Of a stretch of 62,043 bases of DNA, positions 44,798-53,700 are shown in pieces; within the stretch, counting starts at the first letter, position 1, and every line of letters starts with the position of its first letter. Source of the stretch: an uncultured Flavobacteriales bacterium (GTDB lineage: Bacteria > Bacteroidota > Bacteroidia > Flavobacteriales_D > Parvicellaceae); the NCBI GenBank assembly GCA_905480225.1, contig CAJQPO010000019.1, positions 1-62,043 on the forward strand. The letters are read 5' to 3'. The position numbers were made by a program, and so were the translations under genes. The notes beneath the pieces are model-generated. The model had not been told where the DNA came from and made no database searches. It was given only the letters and a program-made list of their open reading frames with translations.

Positions 44798-47719
44798 ATG
44801 TCTAAGGAAAAGAAAAAATCAGTCTTTAAAAGACTACTCAAGTGGTCGTTCATCAGTTTTATTTTGCTACTAGGCGCAGTGATTGTTCTTCCGTATCTGT
44901 TTAAAGATGAGATCATTGATTTTATTGAAAATGAAGTAGAAAAAACACTAAACGCTAAGTTGGAGCTTGGTGAAGTCGAACTTTCTTTCTTATCTACATT
45001 TCCAAATTTCACGTTAGAAACAAGTAATACCCATCTTATAGGTGTAGAACAATTTGAAGGTGTTCAACTTTTTGGTTCGAAGCAATTAGAAGTAACATTG
45101 GATTTAAATAGTGTGCTCTTTGGTGACACTTATGAAGTGAAGCAAATCCATTTAATAGAACCCGAAATTAATGTGGTCGTGACTAAGACAGGAAATGCGA
45201 ATTACGACATTGTTAAATTGGACACTAACGCAGCTGAAGGAAAGGAAGATTCTACTGAAGGGGCGCCATTTAAATTAGCATTGCAAGACTATCAGATTGA
45301 AAATGCCAATATATCGTATGTTGATTCGTCTATGGATTTTGGTATTGTATTGGAAGAATTTTATCACAGCGGCCAGGGCGATTTTACATTAGACGAACTA
45401 ATTTTACAGACTAAAACAACCAGCTCAAAAGTGTCATTACAATATGATGGTATTACTTATCTGCGTGAAGTAGTAGCTGACATTGACTGTGCTTTAAAAA
45501 TGAATTTAACGACCATGAGATTTGAGTTTGACGAGAATAATGTTCAACTAAATGATTTAGTACTTGGATTTAGTGGCTGGTTCGAAATGGCTGAAGATTT
45601 CTATGATATGGACATTGAATTGGCTTCCAAAGACACGAAGTTCAAGCAATTATTATCGATGGTTCCAGGTATTTATAGTCCTGATTTTGGCGCAATTAAA
45701 ACAGATGGTACAATTGGGTTTTCCGCAAGAATTTTTGACAAATATTCAGAAAAGTCTATACCAGGATTCGATGTTAATCTAGATGTTAATAATGCCTTCT
45801 TTAAATACCCAGAATTACCTGGTCGAGTTAGTAATATTGATGTGCATACTAATTTACAGCGAGCTCCAGGTGAAGATTTAGATAACCTAGTAATCAATAT
45901 GGAAAAAGCACATGCTGAATGGGCAGATAATTTTATTGATGCTAAACTGCGATTAAGTCAGCCCGTTTCTGATCCTAAATTTTCTTCTGCGGTGAATAGT
46001 TTCATTGATTTTGCTAGCATACAACAAGTGATTCCAATGGAAGACGACGAATCTTATTCTGGGGTACTGGAAACGAATATTCTGGTAAGTGGTTTAATGT
46101 CTGATGTTCTTGAAGAGCGCTACACTGAAGTAAATGCATCTGGGAAGGCAAGTTTAAGCCAAATGATTATCAAGACAATGGCAGTGCCGTATTCGGTTGA
46201 AGTAAATGATGCTGTCTTATTATTTAATCCTCAAAACATTAGTTTAGTTCAATTGGATGCAAAATTGGGGCAATCAGACCTAACTGCGCGTGGTACTTTT
46301 ACAAATTACTTAAGTTATGTTTTTAACGAAGAGGCACTGGCGGGAGAATTTGCAGTAAACTCGACTTTTATGAACCTAGATGAGTTAATGGCATTGCCTG
46401 TTGATGAAGAAGATGAAGAGGTTCAGGTCGTTGAAACGGAAATAACAGAAGCAGCAGAAGCAGCACCTTTTGCATTACCCATAAACATCAATTTTACATT
46501 AAGCTCTAACATCGATGAATTAAAATACGATGGCATTACGATAGAAGAGGTGAGAGGAAACGTGGTATTAGCCAATGGAATTGCGACACTAGAAGGTGTT
46601 GGAATGAACTTGCTTGGTGGTAGTTTGTTGATGGATGGAATTTACAATACCCAAAACCCGAATGAACCAAAAGTTTCTTTTGATTTTGATTTAAAGGAAA
46701 TGGATATTAATCAAAGGGCTCAATACTTCAATACAGTTGATAAATTGATGCCGATTGCCAGTAAATGTCAAGGAATATTTTCTTCAAAAATGAGTTTTAA
46801 TTCTGCTTTAGACCGGAACTATATGCCAATCTATGAGACAATTTTTGGAGATGGAAATTTTGCCACTAGTACAGTATTGGTTGAAGGATTTGAGCCCCTA
46901 AATAAATTAGCAAAAGCAATCAAAGTTCAAAAACTTGCAAAACAAACCATTAATGATGTTAGCTGTTATTTTAAAATCATTGATGGAAAAGTTCTTGTTG
47001 AGCCATTCGATATTCAATTGGGTGGCATAGCGACTAAAATTGAAGGAAGTACTTCTTTTGAACAAGATCTTGACTACGACATTCTGATGGAAATTCCGCG
47101 TAAGGAATTGGGAAGTCAGGCCAATACGCTGATCGATGGATTAATGTCACAAGCTGCAGGTAATGGCGTTAATCTGGATTTAAGTGAAGTGATTCCAGTT
47201 AAAATAAAAATGACTGGCACAGTGACAGATCCTGAAATCAGTACTGATTTTAAAGATCAGGGAAAACAAGTTGTAGCTGATATTAAGGGTCAGGTTACTG
47301 ATAAAATCAATGACGAATTGGAAAATATGGATGCTGAGTTAAAAGCGAAAGCGGAAGCACTGATGAGTGCGGCTAGAATGAGAGCAGAACAAATCAAGGC
47401 AGAGGCAAAAAAACAAGGAGATGCAATTCGTAATGAGGGAAAATCATTGGCCAATAGTACTCGGAATGAAGGTGACAAGCAAGCCCAAAACTTAATAAAA
47501 GAAGCTAAGAAAAAAGGAACCATAGCAGCGAAATTAGCGAAGCCGGCTGCTGAAAAAATACGTAAAGAAGCGAACCAGCAGGCCAGTAAAATCGAAATGG
47601 AAGCAGAAAACAAAGCGGTAGCAGTAGAAAAAGAGGCCAATAATAAAGCTGAAAAACTAATTGCTGAAGCGCAAAAGAAAGCAGATAAAATTAGATTAGA
47701 AAAAAGGGCAGGAGACTAG
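44798..47719 (+). CDS. AsmA-family protein with long charged C-terminal helix
   Basis: This 973-residue protein has an N-terminal membrane helix (about 13-33) and AsmA N-terminal features (VEKTLNAKLELGEVELSFLSTFPNFTLE), followed by a long repeating beta region and an AsmA_2-type C-domain (about 560-800). The family forms bridge-like proteins implicated in lipid transport to the outer membrane. Residues about 825-973 are an almost uninterrupted helix rich in Ala, Lys and Glu, with heptad-like EAKKQGDAIRNEGK patterns, not typical for AsmA. It is probably co-transcribed with the SpoIIE phosphatase gene. Confidence 0.85.
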   Translation: MSKEKKKSVFKRLLKWSFISFILLLGAVIVLPYLFKDEIIDFIENEVEKTLNAKLELGEVELSFLSTFPNFTLETSNTHLIGVEQFEGVQLFGSKQLEVTLDLNSVLFGDTYEVKQIHLIEPEINVVVTKTGNANYDIVKLDTNAAEGKEDSTEGAPFKLALQDYQIENANISYVDSSMDFGIVLEEFYHSGQGDFTLDELILQTKTTSSKVSLQYDGITYLREVVADIDCALKMNLTTMRFEFDENNVQLNDLVLGFSGWFEMAEDFYDMDIELASKDTKFKQLLSMVPGIYSPDFGAIKTDGTIGFSARIFDKYSEKSIPGFDVNLDVNNAFFKYPELPGRVSNIDVHTNLQRAPGEDLDNLVINMEKAHAEWADNFIDAKLRLSQPVSDPKFSSAVNSFIDFASIQQVIPMEDDESYSGVLETNILVSGLMSDVLEERYTEVNASGKASLSQMIIKTMAVPYSVEVNDAVLLFNPQNISLVQLDAKLGQSDLTARGTFTNYLSYVFNEEALAGEFAVNSTFMNLDELMALPVDEEDEEVQVVETEITEAAEAAPFALPININFTLSSNIDELKYDGITIEEVRGNVVLANGIATLEGVGMNLLGGSLLMDGIYNTQNPNEPKVSFDFDLKEMDINQRAQYFNTVDKLMPIASKCQGIFSSKMSFNSALDRNYMPIYETIFGDGNFATSTVLVEGFEPLNKLAKAIKVQKLAKQTINDVSCYFKIIDGKVLVEPFDIQLGGIATKIEGSTSFEQDLDYDILMEIPRKELGSQANTLIDGLMSQAAGNGVNLDLSEVIPVKIKMTGTVTDPEISTDFKDQGKQVVADIKGQVTDKINDELENMDAELKAKAEALMSAARMRAEQIKAEAKKQGDAIRNEGKSLANSTRNEGDKQAQNLIKEAKKKGTIAAKLAKPAAEKIRKEANQQASKIEMEAENKAVAVEKEANNKAEKLIAEAQKKADKIRLEKRAGD

Positions 47720-47749
47720 TCCAAATGATTAATAAAACCAAGTTTCGGC

Positions 47750-48145
47750 TTAATTTAAGCTCAAAAGCCATGTTTCGGCCTCTTTTTTTGTCGTAAAAAC
47801 TTTCATTGGTACGCTAGGTTTCTGCACATTTACGATGAAATTGGCAATAAGCTTTTGAGGGAGTGATTTGGTAAGTATTGCTAAAGCAATTATAGAATCA
47901 GAAACCTCTTTTGAAGTAGTCCATTTTCGAGACTCTTGGTCACAAAAATTCAACTTACTAGACTCGACAAGTATCTTGCGTGGAATGCCGTTGGAAATGG
48001 TTACTATTTGTTGGTTAATTTCTTTTGACTCTTTAATGGTAAAATAGATTCCTTTTTTTAGTTTAATTTCTATGATAGAATTGTTGCGCAGAATAAATTC
48101 CGAGTGCGTAGTAGAAGCAGCCTTAATTATTTCTTGTGGGTTCAT
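47750..48145 (-). CDS. Small STAS-like protein (DUF7793-type)
   Basis: This 131-residue cytoplasmic protein has a short N-terminal strand region (IIEIKLKKGIYFTIKESKEI), a glycine/proline turn before KILVESSKLNF, and a C-terminal VPMKVFTTKKEAETWLLSL segment. This matches the SpoIIAA/STAS-like proteins of Bacteroidota in which a nucleotide- or lipid-binding STAS fold ends in an EAxxWL helix. Function is unproven. It converges on the AsmA/SpoIIE operon, so a regulatory link to the SpoIIE phosphatase is possible. Confidence 0.6.
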   Translation of the reverse strand: MNPQEIIKAASTTHSEFILRNNSIIEIKLKKGIYFTIKESKEINQQIVTISNGIPRKILVESSKLNFCDQESRKWTTSKEVSDSIIALAILTKSLPQKLIANFIVNVQKPSVPMKVFTTKKEAETWLLSLN

Positions 48146-48169
48146 ATTTGGCTAAAATTAAGTGTGCTA

Positions 48170-48206
48170 AAAATATAAAAAAGGACTTTCTTTTGAAAGT
48201 CCTTTT
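48170..48206 (-). terminator. Intrinsic terminator after the small secreted-protein gene
   Basis: AAAAGGACTTTC (48179-48190) and GAAAGTCCTTTT (48195-48206) form a perfect 12-bp stem with a 4-base loop. On the minus strand it is followed by TTATATTTTT. It ends transcription of the gene at 48253-48735 before the STAS-like gene. Confidence 0.8.
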
Positions 48207-48252
48207 CGGCATTGACTATAGGAATAATTGAATCTATAGTTAGACGCAACTA

Positions 48253-48735
48253 TTAATCGGTAAGCACATCGTTATTTTCATCTAGAGGTGTAATGTTTTC
48301 TGTTATCTCCATTTCTATTTGATTTGTATTTATTTCGTTATTGGCTGCAGAAAAATTCCATTGGGCAATCAACTCAGAATTGGATCCTATCCGGTATAGT
48401 TCATAAACGACATTGTTATTAGAAATTGAGGTGTCTTTGAATGAGTATCTTAATGGAAGATTATTTAGATTTTTAAATCCGCTTTTTATTCCAATAGATT
48501 CCATAGTTCCATCCGGGTTGAGTTTTACAAGAGAATACATGCATTTTTCTGTTTCTAAATTGATGGTAACATTAAAATAAACAGCATCATTTTTAACGAC
48601 TATTGCTTTCTTGTTCTCGATGTTATAAGTTGGAGCTGACTTCTTGTGTTCAGAAGAATAAGTTAGGTTAGATGCGTAAAGCTGGCTTGTTAAAAGGCTT
48701 AAAGAAAGGATTGTGGTCGTAATTAACTGTTTCAT
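48253..48735 (-). CDS. Small secreted protein of unknown function
   Basis: This 160-residue protein has a clear signal peptide (about 1-21, ending LYAS). The mature part is a mix of strands and polar turns (for example VYFNVTINLETEKCMYSLVKLNPDG) and ends in an acidic tail. I do not recognise the family. The ATG at 48735 fits the signal peptide; a start nine codons earlier would spoil it. It lies downstream of the LytTR gene but has its own promoter and terminator. Confidence 0.65.
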   Translation of the reverse strand: MKQLITTTILSLSLLTSQLYASNLTYSSEHKKSAPTYNIENKKAIVVKNDAVYFNVTINLETEKCMYSLVKLNPDGTMESIGIKSGFKNLNNLPLRYSFKDTSISNNNVVYELYRIGSNSELIAQWNFSAANNEINTNQIEMEITENITPLDENNDVLTD

Positions 48736-48759
48736 TTTATTCGATTTAGATGTTACAGT

Positions 48760-48767
48760 CAAATTTA
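48760..48767 (-). promoter_or_regulatory. Predicted -7 box of the small secreted-protein gene (TAAATTTG)
   Basis: TAAATTTG on the minus strand, 24 bases before the ATG at 48735. No -33 TTG was found at the usual distance. Confidence 0.4.
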
Positions 48768-48869
48768 CGGGAAGGATAGGGTGATGGATTACGGTTCTTT
48801 CCCAATTGGTGAATTTAGTTTCCCAATTGTCTTCTAAAGCTATTTTATAAGTTTCTTAGAATTAACTAA

Positions 48870-49637
48870 TTATCGTGAAGAGCTTGCTAACACTTCCATT
48901 AATGCTTCCTTTCTCCGCACAGAGACATCAACATGAGAATCATCAGAAAGAATGATGTAACCGCCTTTGCCTTTTATGTATTTTTTAATTTGTCTAAGAT
49001 TAACCATGTTTGATTTGTGAACTCGAAAGAACATGCATTCTTCAAGTAGTTCTTCAAATTCTTTTAGTGGCTTAGATACCATTACTTTTCTTCCATCCAA
49101 CATATGAAATTTACAATAGGCTCTATCTGCTTCACATCGCAAAATTTCATTTATTTCGTAAAAGTCTATTCCATCTGAAGTCGGTAAGGCTATCTTTTCA
49201 AAATCGAAGCTTTCATTTTTCCTGTTTTCTCGTAATACTTCGTATTTCTTCTTGAGGAGAGAACCATTGCTGTTGTTATCAAGACTACTGATGGCTTTTT
49301 CAACTGCAGTCTTTAACTCATTAATATTGATGGGTTTAAGTAAATAATCCAGTGCTGCAAACTTGATTGCTTTAATTGCGTAATCTGCATGTGCGGTTGT
49401 GAAGATGACTTCGAAATTCGGATTTTGAATTCCTTCCAGCAAACTGAACCCATTACCACCAGGCATTTCTATGTCAAGAAAAACAATGTTTGGTTGGTGT
49501 TCTTCTATCGCTTTTTTAGCCAAAGCCACAGACGGTACAGTTGACACAACTTTAATGTCGTGGCAAAATTGGTCAATCATTTTAGCTAGACCTTCTCGGT
49601 TGTTTTCCTCGTCATCTACAATTATTGCTTTTAACAT
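48870..49637 (-). CDS. LytTR-type response regulator
   Basis: This 255-residue protein has a receiver domain (about 1-120; phospho-acceptor aspartate in IVFLDIEMPGGNG, lysine in YLLKPIN) and a C-terminal LytTR domain (about 150-250, with INEILRCEADRAYCKFHMLDG and FFRVHKSNMVNLRQIKKYIKG). It is the last gene of the minus-strand signalling array, 86 bases after the LytS-type kinase, and is that kinase's likely partner. It is the same type as the regulator at 31035-31763 but not identical. Confidence 0.9.
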   Translation of the reverse strand: MLKAIIVDDEENNREGLAKMIDQFCHDIKVVSTVPSVALAKKAIEEHQPNIVFLDIEMPGGNGFSLLEGIQNPNFEVIFTTAHADYAIKAIKFAALDYLLKPININELKTAVEKAISSLDNNSNGSLLKKKYEVLRENRKNESFDFEKIALPTSDGIDFYEINEILRCEADRAYCKFHMLDGRKVMVSKPLKEFEELLEECMFFRVHKSNMVNLRQIKKYIKGKGGYIILSDDSHVDVSVRRKEALMEVLASSSR

Positions 49638-49723
49638 ATTCAGTAGTATTTATGTTCAGTTTTTTTGGTCTTTCACTAAAAAATGCTTGGGCGTTAGCAA
49701 TCTTCAGTATTCATTTATAATCA

Positions 49724-50377
49724 TTAAAGAATCTCCCATTGAGAGATTAACGGCATTCTAACGATTACTTTGGTTCCATTTATTTCTCCATCAGCATGGA
49801 CTTGATCTTGCATTTCGGTTTCAAATCCTTTACCGATGGCATTGTTAAGCATTTCCATACGAACCTCGGTTAATGACATGCCTTTAGATTCGTAACCTCC
49901 TACCTTCATTTGCTTCAATTCATTCGCTTTTTTTCTACCTACACCATCGTCTGTTATAATACAATTCAAAAACGTATCGTTTCTACTAAAGGTCACCTGA
50001 ATATTTCCTTTACCTTCCTTATTTCCAATACCGTGAACTATGGCGTTTTCAACGAAGGGCTGGATTAACATTGGAGGTACCATAATGTCTTCAACGTCTA
50101 TGTTTTCGGAAACTTCAATATTAAAAAATAATTTCCCTCTAAACCTGTCCATCTCTAAGTTAAGATAAGTTGTTAAAAAATCAATTTCAGTTTGAAGAGA
50201 TATAAATTCTTTATCGGAATTATTAAGAGAGGTACGAACCAGTTTAGAGAACTGAGAAATACTTTCAATAGCCACTTCCTTATTTTCTTCCATCACATGA
50301 AATTGTATTGAATTGAGCACATTAAAGATGAAATGGGGATTCATTTGCGAAATCAAAGACCTTAGCTTGTATTGCAA
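49724..50377 (-). CDS. LytS-type histidine kinase without its own sensor
   Basis: This 217-residue protein contains only a His_kinase domain (histidine in QMNPHFIFNVLNS near residue 14) and an HATPase domain (FVENAIVHGIGNKEGKG, ITDDGVGRKKANE). No sensor or membrane helix is present. The TTG at 50377 is the best start (AAAGGA lies about ten bases upstream); no ATG exists in the open frame above it. The frame upstream encodes a coiled segment, INAELSLKEQEA, which continues the receiver protein at 50413-50784 with a one-base shift. It may have been one receiver-kinase protein; see findings. Confidence 0.75.
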   Translation of the reverse strand: MQYKLRSLISQMNPHFIFNVLNSIQFHVMEENKEVAIESISQFSKLVRTSLNNSDKEFISLQTEIDFLTTYLNLEMDRFRGKLFFNIEVSENIDVEDIMVPPMLIQPFVENAIVHGIGNKEGKGNIQVTFSRNDTFLNCIITDDGVGRKKANELKQMKVGGYESKGMSLTEVRMEMLNNAIGKGFETEMQDQVHADGEINGTKVIVRMPLISQWEIL

Positions 50378-50412
50378 GGCTTCTTGTTCCTTTAGGCTCA
50401 GTTCAGCGTTTA

Positions 50413-50784
50413 TTAATTCTTGAGATCGAATAGGGCATTCACTCGGGCTTTTAAAATGATGGCATTGATTGGCTTTTCAATAAAGTCATTGGCGCCATAT
50501 TCAAAACAGTCTGCTAATGTGTCATTGTCGCCTTCACCAGTCATCATAATTACAGGAATGGTTGACCAAGCATCATTTGCTTTAATTCTCTTCAATAGCT
50601 CAATGCCGTTTATTTCAGGCATATTTACGTCAATCAAAATCAAATTAAATGGGTCTTTCTCTAATCGTTGCAATGCAAAACTAGGTTTCGGTACAAAGGC
50701 GACCTCATGACCAAAACTGGAGATGAGTTCAGTCAATTGCTCAATAACTAAGCGGTCGTCGTCGATAATTAGTACACTGCTCAT
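50413..50784 (-). CDS. Stand-alone receiver (CheY-like) protein
   Basis: This 123-residue protein consists of a single receiver domain: acidic pair in IIDDDR, phospho-acceptor aspartate in LILIDVNMPEING, threonine in MMTGEGD and lysine in FIEKPIN. Its start overlaps the hybrid kinase stop by four bases (ATGA), so it is co-translated. It ends in NALFDLKN, the point where receiver-kinase fusion proteins normally run into a coiled linker. Confidence 0.88.
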   Translation of the reverse strand: MSSVLIIDDDRLVIEQLTELISSFGHEVAFVPKPSFALQRLEKDPFNLILIDVNMPEINGIELLKRIKANDAWSTIPVIMMTGEGDNDTLADCFEYGANDFIEKPINAIILKARVNALFDLKN

Positions 50785-53700
50785 TTGAGTTTTTCCAATT
50801 CTGAGATTAATACAGTTTCGTTCCCGTCATAAATAGCGTCTGAAATTAGTTTGAGGTTCGCATCAATTTCTATTTTATGCTGCTTACAATAGTTTTTTAA
50901 ATGATTTAAATTTTCTAGCAATTTTTCGGATTCAAATATGGGCGTTTCTAGTATTTGATCAATTTTTAATGAAAATTCAGCCGCATTTTTTTCGGGTACA
51001 TCTACTTTTGTATCTATCCTTTCATCATTGTTGCCAAAATCAAGTTGATCGGGCTTTACATGACTGAATTTTGATAAAGTGTAAAGTAATTTATTTAAGT
51101 CCAGTGGTTTTGTTAAGTAATCTACCACTCCTGCATCATAGGCCATTTTTCGCGTTTCAGCGAAGGCATCAGCCGAATATGCAATAATTGGTATCGCATG
51201 TAGCTCACTATTTGATTTGATTTGTTGAATGGTCTCGAGGCCGTCCATTCCGGGCATGTGCATATCCATTAAGATTGCATTTGGCCTATGCTCTTCCACT
51301 TTTTGAATGCCTTCTATTCCATTATTTGCAACAATCAAATCCACATTAACTCGTTCCATCAGGGCTTTAACGAGGTCCTGATTAAGCACATTGTCTTCTA
51401 CTAAAACAATTTTAAAATCATTTTCGAAAACGACAGAATCCAGATTTGTAAATTGATTTTCAGTTTTGGTATCTGTCGGGTTGGCTGCTATCAGAGGGAT
51501 GGTTACCTTAAAAGTGGAGCCTATTGATTTATCACTCTGGGCTGTAATGCTTCCATTCATTAAGTTTACAATACTTCTAGAGATGGCTAGGCCAAGTCCT
51601 GAACCCCCAAACTCACGGGTTACTGAGGTATCTTCTTGTTCAAAAGGATCAAAAATACTTTCCAATCGGTTAGCGTCGATGCCAATTCCCTCGTCAATAA
51701 TATGAAAAGCAAGGCGCTCGGACTGTTTTTGTGCATTGATCTTTACTTTTTTACCAGATGGAGTAAATTTGATCGCGTTAGCAGTCAAGTTCATTAAAAC
51801 TTGCATAATTTTTGTCCTGTCACCATAAATGTAATTAGGTAATTTTTCATCTATTTCGTAACTGAAATTGATTTTTTTGTCTTTGGCCGCAGATTTGTTA
51901 ATGTGATAGACATTTTTAATAATCTGTTCAAGTTTAAACTCCTCATTATCTAATTCCAGTTTGCCTGATTCGATTTTACTTAGGTCAAGAATGTCATTAA
52001 TGATTGCAGAAAGGTTTTTGCTGCTCATTTCAATATTATCCAAATAAGTCATTGATTTATCAGAAAAACCTTCTTTAGTAGAAATCCCTTTCATTATTTG
52101 ACTGAATCCTAATATTGCATTTAGTGGAGACCTTATTTCGTGACTCATGTTGGCTAAAAAGTTTGTTTTCGCATTACTCGCACTTTCAGCCAAGTTTTTA
52201 GATCTTTCAAGCTCTTTCTCAATAATTCGTCTTTCAAAGATCTCATGACGAAGCTCAGATGTTCTTCTTTCAACTGCAGCTTCAAGATTTTCGGTAAAAC
52301 GTTTGATTTCTTCTTTACTTTGATGATGCTCGATAGAGATTTTTAATATGTTATTGATGGCATTTATTGCATCCGTTTCTTCGTTCGTTACTTCTTTTTC
52401 AGTATCAAAGAAGATGATAATGACTCCTCGAATCCCTAAATGTCTCGATACAATTGGAAAAGCATAGCCCGTGTTTGAAAAATCAACTAATTCATTGTCG
52501 TCAACAGTAAACCTGGCATAATCTCCTTTTGTATTTTCTTTAATGACCGCTTCAGGATACATACCTGCGAATTTCAAATTGAGAAAAAATGGCTCATGCT
52601 TTTTTGAGTTGGCTCCAATCAGATTGAAACTTTGTTCAATTCGGTTGTAATTATAAACGGCCGCAAGCATTTCCCCAGAACGTACCTCTTCAAAAGAGCG
52701 AAGTGACTGCTGAACAATTCGCCTATAATCAACACTTTTCGCAACATTTTCAAGTAAAATTTGCTGGACGTGTTTGTTGCGTTCTTGTAGCTTTCGTACG
52801 GTTATGTCTCTAACAATTGCTCTCGAACCTAGGTAATTCTTTTGTTCATCAAAAATGGCTGAAGAGCTTATTTCAACGTATTTTGTTTCACCTTGTTTTG
52901 CAATGATTCTACCAATAAAATTTGAATGGAACTCACTAGTTTTTAGCTTCTGATAGAAAGCGTTTGAACGCTCACGATCAAGCGGATGAACAAGTTCTAT
53001 TAAGCTAACTTTAAGAATTTCTGTCTTAGAATATCCAAATAGTTTTTGTGCAGCATAATTGGCAAGTATTATCTGACCGTCCTTATTCAGAGAGATTACG
53101 GAATCCTTTAAATTGTCTATAAGGTCAGTATACTTATTGTTTAATACCTTCAGATCTTTCTCAAATCGAATTTTTTTCAACACATTATTAGCCTGCTTCA
53201 AGTACCTTATGATGGCTTCAATAGATTCATTTTTTGGTTTTTCACTTAAAGTGAATGAGACGATACTTTTTACTTCATCTCCATATAAAATAGGTAGAAG
53301 AATGATTATTTTTATGTTGAGTATTTTAACAATCTTAGGAGCCAATTTTTTAAGGAATTTTTGCTCGACATGTTGCTCAATAAATTCTTGAATCTGTTTT
53401 TCACTGCTTATTATATTCGGCTCTTGAGTGCTTAATAATTTCCGAACATAATCGTTGGTACCCGGATCTGGAACTATGCTCTTTATTTTTACTTTGGATA
53501 AAGCTTCAAACTTACTTCTGACAGAGGATTCCATTTTTTCCGATACCATGTATAGTTTCTGTGAAACTGTATCGTAATCGTACAACCTTGTTGCTGTCGG
53601 TTTAATTATTTCAGATAATCCGTCTGTTATTTTTTTTGTCAAGAATGGAAGATTATCTTCTTTTTCGGCTGCTTGAATCAAGTTTTGAGTAAATAGAATT

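Noticed and set aside
47290-47640. Minus-strand frame opposite the AsmA tail
   Set aside because: The Ala/Ser/Phe-rich product is the expected mirror of the Lys/Glu/Ala-rich helix on the plus strand.
50405-50430. Programmed -1 frameshift joining receiver and kinase
   Set aside because: The sequence at the join (CTC AAG AAT TAA) has no slippery X XXY YYZ heptamer and no strong downstream stem; a sequence error, a real split or a decayed fusion is more likely.
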